Shown here: in pieces, positions 57,750-64,000 of the stretch
Position numbering within the stretch: the first letter of the stretch is position 1
Layout of the letters: each line of letters begins with the position of its first letter
NCBI RefSeq assembly: GCF_032854445.1
Contig: NC_088306.1
Location: forward strand, 24,277,764 to 24,341,763
Reading direction: 5' to 3'
From: Liolophura sinensis
Taxonomy: Eukaryota; Mollusca; Polyplacophora; Chitonida; Chitonidae
Length of the DNA stretch: 64,000 nt
The notes under the pieces: model-generated
Database searches by the model: none
What the model was told of the DNA's origin: nothing
What the model saw: only the letters and a program-made list of their open reading frames with translations
Position numbers and translations under genes: made by a program

Positions 57750-59985
57750 TGGAGGACTCTTCGGAATATTGCTGGACAAGTAAGGATAATTTACAATGTC
57801 AAAATTAAAACTATCCCTCTTGTCGTACAGTATGTGAGAGAAGAAACACTTTTGATCTAGATAAAAGCCCAGATAAGATGGACCATCTGGAGAGTCTGTG
57901 GTTTCCTATATCTCAAGCGGAGGTGGACGTATATCTTTCAAGCTTGTGTTATACATGGATTGATTGAAGCTTGCAGATCAGTAGTATATCGTTTTGTGAA
58001 TGAGAGCGATGGGACCTAGTGATGACTACCCCGTAATAGCTTCTGTATATGGTTGTATTCATAGGAGAACAGCCAACAAAAAAGGGGAGGGAGGGGGCAA
58101 TTTGTACCTATTCAAATTTCTCCTAATATCACGTAGATGTTATTAGCAAATTCAAGCAACTCGATGAACAACAAATCATCCCGTGAATGGTAACTCTTGT
58201 ATGTAGTGAAATTGAAGAGGGCTTTGTTGCCTTTGACGTTAATGTAGCGGTGAACTGTTTTGTTGAAAAACCCTAGCATCGCCTCATTACGTACATGTAG
58301 TGTTGCGTTATAAGGCGTTCATCATATAATTTGGTATCGGAACCGTTAACAGGTTTGAGTACACCCAGTGGTAGAAAACGAAGTTGGGAATCGATTTTCA
58401 TGGGCTCATTTGTCGTAAAATTTCCGTGACATGCAGTTATTTATTTATCAAACAAGAAGTGTAGTTATTTTAGACGTACATCTAGTAATATGCACTTGAA
58501 AAGTTATATCCATGGCTCTGTGTTTATTCACGTGGCTGAGATAGCTTGCGTTTTTTTAGTTTAATATAGTGGGAAACAGGGCATTGTCTGATGGAAAGCC
58601 TAGACTTAACGTAAGTTGATTTCGTGCAGTGAAGCCACTGGCTTTTACCGTCCTAGCCATTTGATTGAAAACCATCGAAGTAAGTTATATTTTCATCATC
58701 GGAATTTTATTAATATTATCAGTATTATCGTGGAAGTCATGATGATTAATCTGCGGTACGAATCTCCCAAAAGTCTGTGTTTAAACTCAAAAACTTAAAA
58801 ATACAATCTAAGTATACATTCTTCATACACTAGTCATATAAACGTCACAACTACTAGAGGATTTAGGAAGATTCATATAGATCATAAACACAAAATCAGA
58901 TGTGCGAAGAAATAAGAGTTTTAAATCGTTTTGATACTTTTAGAAAAGTAAAAACTATACTAAACTCAATATAACAAATATTGCGACAATAAGCCATTGA
59001 CAGGTCAACCCGCTATCCACGCACATGATCTGTTGTATGGGATAGGAACAGATTCATCTTCTTTGTAATAATGGCACCAAGCAAAAACCGGGTCTTAGAT
59101 AACAGTTTTAAATGTCGTGTTTGAAACAGAAAGGGCTTTTTATATCGGAAATATTTAACTGCTTATCACTGAAAACCAGTTTTTTTTTTCATTCTCTGCG
59201 ATCGCGAATGATTTATGTGCTGTGTTCATTGGAATCACATATTTTAATGAATAATTCACGCTTTAATCTGCTTTAATATGCCGCTTGCAACATCTTGAAT
59301 ATATATCATTTAGAGGAAATGTTTAGCCTTCAGTAAAATTACTTTCGGTGTATCTCCTGGGACCAACATTTGACAACCGTGGCGCCAGGAAACCCATTTG
59401 TTCAACACAATTAACATTAATAATCCATTAATCCGAAAAACCCCTCTCGTCGGACGAGATCATTGCTAACATAGTCACTGTTGTTTGTCTCAAAGTATAA
59501 CGTTCTCGAATTGCAATCATGTTTGGGAGCAGACATGTAATACCATACGAAGAAATCTTCAATACAACAAGCAAATTTGTGATACCCTAAACATAATATG
59601 CCTGTCATAACGTCCATCAAGTCTGTTGATTAAATGCTGTGATGTGTTCATACACTCAATCCGTGCCAACAAAACAGGCCATTAATCCGAGAATCCGAGA
59701 AAATTCGAGAAACGTGTGGAGTTTCGAAATGAAAAAGTGACACGTGGGGGCTGCTGTCTAATTTTACAGCCAATTTATCGACTAAGGAAAATCATCCATG
59801 TCATCACGCGAGACTGCAAGGTAGAAAACCATCTAAATATGGTTAAAATATTTTCTGATAAAGAGCGTAAATCAAAAGAAAAAAAAAACAGCTTGGAATT
59901 AATTGAATAAACCCTACAGGAGACATGTTTATAGATGTCCACTTCATCATTGTTTTTGTGTCATATTTTGTAAAATGAATGCAGA
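57750..59985. other. Long gene-free stretch
   Basis: AT-rich; only short frames without recognisable domains. Confidence 0.45.
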
Positions 59986-59989
59986 GTGC

Positions 59990-60230
59990 TAATGAGAGAC
60001 GAAGTCTTGTGCCTTTCCAACATCCTTGAAAACTATTAAGTGCTTCTCTTTGCATGATTTCGTCTTATTTTTTTACTTTACTTCCGTTCTTTCTTGTTTT
60101 ATATTTGGTAGTTTTAGTTTTCAAACGTCATTTTGAGAACTGACCTTACGATTACTGACAGGGAACGTCTAATCTTGATTGACGGCTTGTATGCTTGTAA
60201 TCAACCACTGTTTTGACTTATAGGTTCAAC
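59990..60230 (+). repeat. Dispersed family B, 3' part
   Basis: CTTGTGCCTTTCCAACATCC, TTGAAAACTATTAAGTGCTT, CTCTTTGCATGATTTCGTCT, GGGAACGTCTAATCTTGATT, GACGGCTTGTATG. Confidence 0.65.
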
Positions 60231-60351
60231 AAACTTTACAATACAAATGCAGCTACACGAGCGTTGTCAAACCCTTATTGTCAGCAAAGTCCCACGAACA
60301 GTATGAGCGGGAGACCACAAATACTCCGTGGAAGGGTTGAATTGAATGGGC

Positions 60352-60565
60352 ACTTAGTGTGCATTGCGGTTAGGAGTCAACACGTGGGTGTGTACATTGT
60401 GGTTAAGAGTCCACACGTGGGTGTGTGCATTGTGGTTAGCAGTCCACACCTAGCTGTGTGCATTGCGGTTAGGAGTCCACAACTGGGTGTGTGCATTGCG
60501 GTTACAAGTCCACACCTGGGTGGGTGCATTGTGCTTAGGAGCCCACACCTGCGTGTAGCGACTAT
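60352..60565. repeat. Minisatellite, 33-bp unit, about 6 copies
   Basis: Units of GTGTGCATTGCGGTTAGGAG plus TCCACACGTGGGT. Because 33 is a multiple of three the plus frame stays open and reads an 11-residue repeat (CIAVRSPHLGV-like). Confidence 0.9.
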
Positions 60566-60788
60566 TCCATCAGCATAAAATCAGAAAAGTTATTCCCTGG
60601 ACTTGGATGATGTCAACTTTGATGTCACAGAGAAAGACGATCAAAAGAGGTGTATATTGTGTAAAATTGGTTATTTCATATGTCATATGATAAGAGATAT
60701 TTGAATGTTAAAGTTTGAAAAAGTAATGAATGGTCCCTTTGAATCGTCTACCGCGAACCGCCAACTAACTTTTCTGATCTTCAAGCAC

Positions 60789-61243
60789 AGGCTTCCAATT
60801 GTATCATTGCTTCTTTGACGCGACAACGAATATGGTTACAAGTTCCTAATTCGATGACCGCTGAATGAGGCCATATTCAAGGCTTCCAACTGTATCATTG
60901 CTTCTTTGACACGACAACGAATATGTTTACAAGTTCCTAATTCGATGACCGCTGAATGAGGCCATATTCAAGGCTTCCAACTGTATCATTGCTTCTTTGA
61001 CACGACAACGAATATGTTTATAAGTTCCTAATTCGATGACCGCTGAATGAGGCCATATTCAAGGCTTCCAATTGTATCATTGCTTCTTTGACACGACAAC
61101 GAATATGGTTACAAGTGCCTAATTCGATGACCGCTGAATGAGGCCATATTCAAGGCTTCCAATTGTATCATTGCTTCTTTGACACGACAACGAATATGGT
61201 TACAAGTTCCTTATTCGATGACCGCTGAATGAGGCCATATTCA
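60789..61243. repeat. Satellite-like tandem repeat, 91-bp unit, 5 copies
   Basis: Units start at 60789, 60880, 60971, 61062 and 61153. Each runs from AGGCTTCCAA through TTGCTTCTTTGACACGACAA and TCGATGACCGCTGAATGAGG to CCATATTCA. Copies differ at only a few positions. Confidence 0.95.
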
Positions 61244-61559
61244 CATTGAGTATCATATTTACGACTCAGCCACATTGTCATCCACAATCAAACTGTCGGT
61301 TGTCTAGGGTAATACAGATGAAGCTTTCTTAATTGTTCACAATAAAAATAGTAAAATGTAGCCATCAATGTTTGGAGTGATTCATCGACAATACAGATGT
61401 AATACCATTAATGACAATCTGAGCAGACAAGGGATAAATCAGAACTGCACTGTACTGAATCATTGATTCAACCTCCAGTCGCTTTCATCCAAGCAGACGT
61501 CTGTCGGTCTTGGCGTTTAGCAGATGTGCAGTGGATACCAGAGCAATAGCTGAAGAGAC

Positions 61560-61832
61560 AATGCTGTTTGTTAGGCTTTGATGAACTTACACACAAACCG
61601 GAAAGGAACCAGACGGTTGACAGTTTCTGTTTAATAGGAACCTACCATGTCCGTTGAGAATACCATTTTGTGTCTACTGTCATTACAAAAATCTTGTCCA
61701 TAGGACGGAATCTGAACCTTACGAAATTAATGGGATACGTCACAACGAATTAGTTTATCATTAATAACAGCCATTGTACGAAAGTAAGTCACACCAGCAA
61801 ACGGAAATGCAGACTGAACCTTTACAATGCCT
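61560..61832. repeat. Dispersed family D, copy 2
   Basis: CTTACACACAAACCGGAAAG, ATACCATTTTGTGTCTACTG, ACGAATTAGTTTATCATTAA, ACACCAGCAAACGGAAATGC, CTGAACCTTTACAATGCC. It has about 40 extra bases relative to copy 1 and ends about 130 bp before the Penelope-like element's coding part. Confidence 0.7.
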
Positions 61833-61995
61833 CTGTAAGTGACGATTAGATACGTGTGTTTTCCTGGTCTTGGACAGAGAATTGTCAGATCGATGTCTAT
61901 CCTATCGCGGTTTCAGGAGGCTCAGATCACAATATGATGTGAAAATCTGTTGTCGCCGGGCATGCCAGTCTCACCCATCCATAAAACTCACAACC

Positions 61996-62513
61996 AACTG
62001 TATTTACTTGGTAACATGCAAGAAGTGTGGTCAGTAGTATGTTGGTAAGACCATCCAGAAACTACATCTACGGGTGAACGGGCACCATAAGTCCGTGCGC
62101 AAGAAACAATTGCTAATAGGCAAGCATTTCTCTGCCTCCGATCATGACTGGGGCAATTTCAGCATTCAAATAATGGAATCGGTTTATCCATCAGCAAATG
62201 AGACTGATTTGGAATTTGAACGTAAAATGCGTGAGCGTGAGCTTTCTGGATGCTAGAGACTGGTTCAGTCTTCCCGTATGGGTTGAATGATAACGTTATA
62301 GGAATCGGCAATGTAACATCCAGCCAACCACATGACTCCATCATAACAAATTTGTTGATATACCATAAACGTAGACCTCGCAGTCATGGTAGGAGGAAGA
62401 AACACGTTGCAGTTAGGTATTTAGTAGGATTGTCGTATGACACCAATAGCATGCATGCTCTACGCACTGCCAGTGGATTTGCTAAAGCAGGTAGTTCAGG
62501 ACGTACCCAATAA
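61996..62513 (+). pseudogene. GIY-YIG endonuclease domain of the Naiad-type element
   Basis: Reads CIYLVTCKKCGQ, stop (TAG), YVGKTIQKLHLRVNGHH (GIY-YIG core with the conserved Arg), LLIGKHFSASDHDWGNFSIQ, then after a one-base shift FWMLETGSVFPYGLNDNV (Glu-region end and PxGLN block) and a basic RRPRSHGRRKK stretch. In such elements this domain nicks the target DNA. Disabled here. Confidence 0.83.
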
Positions 62514-62639
62514 CATACACAATTTTAATGTTCCACCTTACTTTGTACATCTGTGTCAAGACATATCGTAATTCCGATTGTATCGCCCTGTAACTACAAT
62601 TGAAACGATCGACTCTTTCTGAAGATAAAGTGTTTACAC

Positions 62640-64000
62640 AGAGGCCTTGGTTTAATTAACCTACCACGTATCTTTAATGAACCTGATGTTTGTAGTGCTG
62701 TCCCTAATTATTTTAATATCCAAGAGCACCCTTGCATATCCAATGAGTATACAAAGACTAACTCTTTCAAAACTTTCAATTATTCCCAGGCCATGAAGGA
62801 GTTCGATTTGGCGACGTATACTTCTGGCGGCTATAACTGTGATTGTGAATCCTTAGTTTTTACCTACGACAAATGTAAACATGTCCTGACTGGTGACCTT
62901 AATATCATCTCGGCGGTTGAGGACTATGTTAAAAATGGTCAAAACGGAAGAGAAGGTTAGTTTAGCTGTACACCGCATAGGCATTGATGCTTTACCTAAA
63001 GTTAAACGGGTTCTGAAAGATCACACTGTGCAAAAAACATTCACTGACCTTCATAGTAAATTTGTCATCACTGTAGCAGGCAAGGCTCCTAATAATGTCA
63101 TCTTTATTTGCAAGAATTATTATTATCAAATTCTTTTTCAAGAGCTATGTACATCTACAACAACATCCACGTATTCTACTACTACATGTACTCTGGAGGA
63201 ACTATTTAATAAACACAAAACCTTTCTTAAAGAAAGGCGCCTAAATATACCTACTCGTCATACAGAAATACCACAACTTTACGGGATTCCTAAAATGTAT
63301 GAATCCCCATACAAGGCTCGATTTATTGCGGGTTCAAGAAGTTGTACCAAACTCTTCAACCCTGTTTACGAGAGTGTTACAAGAATTAAAGTCATTTTGG
63401 AATAAGTATTGTTGTGCCAGAACAAAAATTTCAGATGTCAACTGCATGTGGATTCTTAACAACTCCAAACGTCTTACAGAAGAACTTGATGCTAATTTGC
63501 ATAGACCGTTTAAAAACGTATTCACATGGAATTTCTCTACTCTCTATACTACAATTTCTCACAAAGATCTTATTGAAAGAATATCTTCGTTAATTGTCTC
63601 GGTACTTACTAAAACAGTTACATTAACGTCAGAAGCACTAAGGCTTTCTTTAGTTCTACTATTTATAAGGATTACCACTCATGGGATGTTACATTATCTA
63701 TCGAATTACTTGAATTTCTCATTAATAACATCTATTTGAAATTCGGGGATACCATTTACCGACAGTACATAGATATTCCAATGGGTACCAATTGTGCACC
63801 TCTTTTGGCAGACCTATACCTGTTTTCATACCACTATTTGTAGAAATTACTTAAAAGTAATATCTTTAAAGCTCGATTCTTTTCATTTACCAAGCGGTAT
63901 ATTGATGATCTACTAGCGTTAAATAATCCCATATTGCTGAAGCGTTGAAGGAAATCTATCCGCCTTCATTGGATTTAAAGGAGTCAACAGATAATCCTGG
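62640..64000 (+). pseudogene. Reverse transcriptase region of the Naiad-type element, partial
   Basis: Reads NEPDVCSAVPNYFNIQ, FNYSQAMKEFDLATYTSGGY, NCDCES, HVLTGDLNIISAVEDYV. Then (62893-63405) LHSKFVITVAGKAPNNVIF, IPQLYGIPKMYESPYKARFI, AGSRSC. Then in other frames WNFSTLYTTISHKDL, DIPMGTNCAPLLADLYLF and RYIDDLLALNNP, with YIDD as the catalytic motif (63898-63909). The family's DKA is GKA here. Frames shift at least three times, so no functional enzyme is made. Confidence 0.82.

Larger units (their letters stand above)
61960..64000 (+). mobile_element. Penelope-like retroelement, Naiad type (endonuclease before reverse transcriptase), broken, cut by window edge
   Basis: The order on the plus strand is GIY-YIG endonuclease (61996-62330), basic linker, CxC segment (YNCDCES at 62832-62852), then reverse transcriptase (62900 to the edge). 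Canonical Penelope elements have the endonuclease last. The permuted order with a CxC linker is the published definition of the Naiad/Chlamys clade, and Naiads are abundant in molluscs. The endonuclease keeps the CCHH pattern (CKKCGQ, then NGHH and KHF...DHDW). Lesions: TAG at 62035, a frameshift near 62245, and several stops and shifts in the RT, so it is dead. Confidence 0.85.

Overview
This window is animal nuclear DNA: it is AT-rich and intron-bearing, with no operons and no bacterial-type coding density. It is crowded with tRNA-derived SINEs whose tails (an AATAAATAAATAAAT-type repeat after a conserved GCCGCCGTCGTATAAGTGAA block) and whose CACTCACTCAC-ended second family are of the kind seen in mollusc genomes. 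The organism is therefore probably a bivalve or gastropod mollusc, or another lophotrochozoan (inference, about 0.6). Most long reading frames in the window are chance or repeat-derived. Only three genes look like working host genes.

Left end (1-17.4 kb): two divergently transcribed paralogues of the gustatory-receptor-like (GRL) seven-helix family. The minus copy (551-2435) has exons 1 and 2 in the window and continues off the left edge. The plus copy (11525-17346) can be assembled completely from four exons joined by three phase-0 introns. Its last exon carries TYTLLILQF, the TYxxxxxQF signature of insect gustatory receptors. Between the two lie remnants of a hAT-like transposase gene, two pogo/CENP-B-type transposase fragments and a possible THAP-domain fragment.

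Middle (17.4-42.5 kb): two full-length Tc1-like transposons (one dead at 18.1-19.6 kb; one at 29.4-31.0 kb with an intact DD34E core), a LINE 3' fragment with RNase H, a small copy of part of that LINE flanked by direct repeats, an inverted-repeat element, and a class A GPCR gene (38696-39727, minus). Several landmarks occur in the same order in 25.3-29.3 kb and 34.5-39.9 kb. This indicates an old segmental duplication of the GPCR locus, of which the left copy has decayed to a 5' stub.

Two dispersed sequence families run through 14-60 kb. One (about 10 copies) has a TATA-like box upstream of a conserved leader-like stretch. The other (7 copies) carries, read on one strand, a TATA-like box, a short leader and a conserved splice-donor-like site. 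They may be duplicated promoter/first-exon units or parts of transposons.

Right end (42.5-64 kb): mostly repeats, namely a decayed Tc1 relic, SINEs, minisatellites and a five-copy 91-bp satellite. At the right edge lies a broken Penelope-like retroelement with GIY-YIG endonuclease, CxC linker and reverse transcriptase in that order, which is the permuted layout of the Naiad clade.
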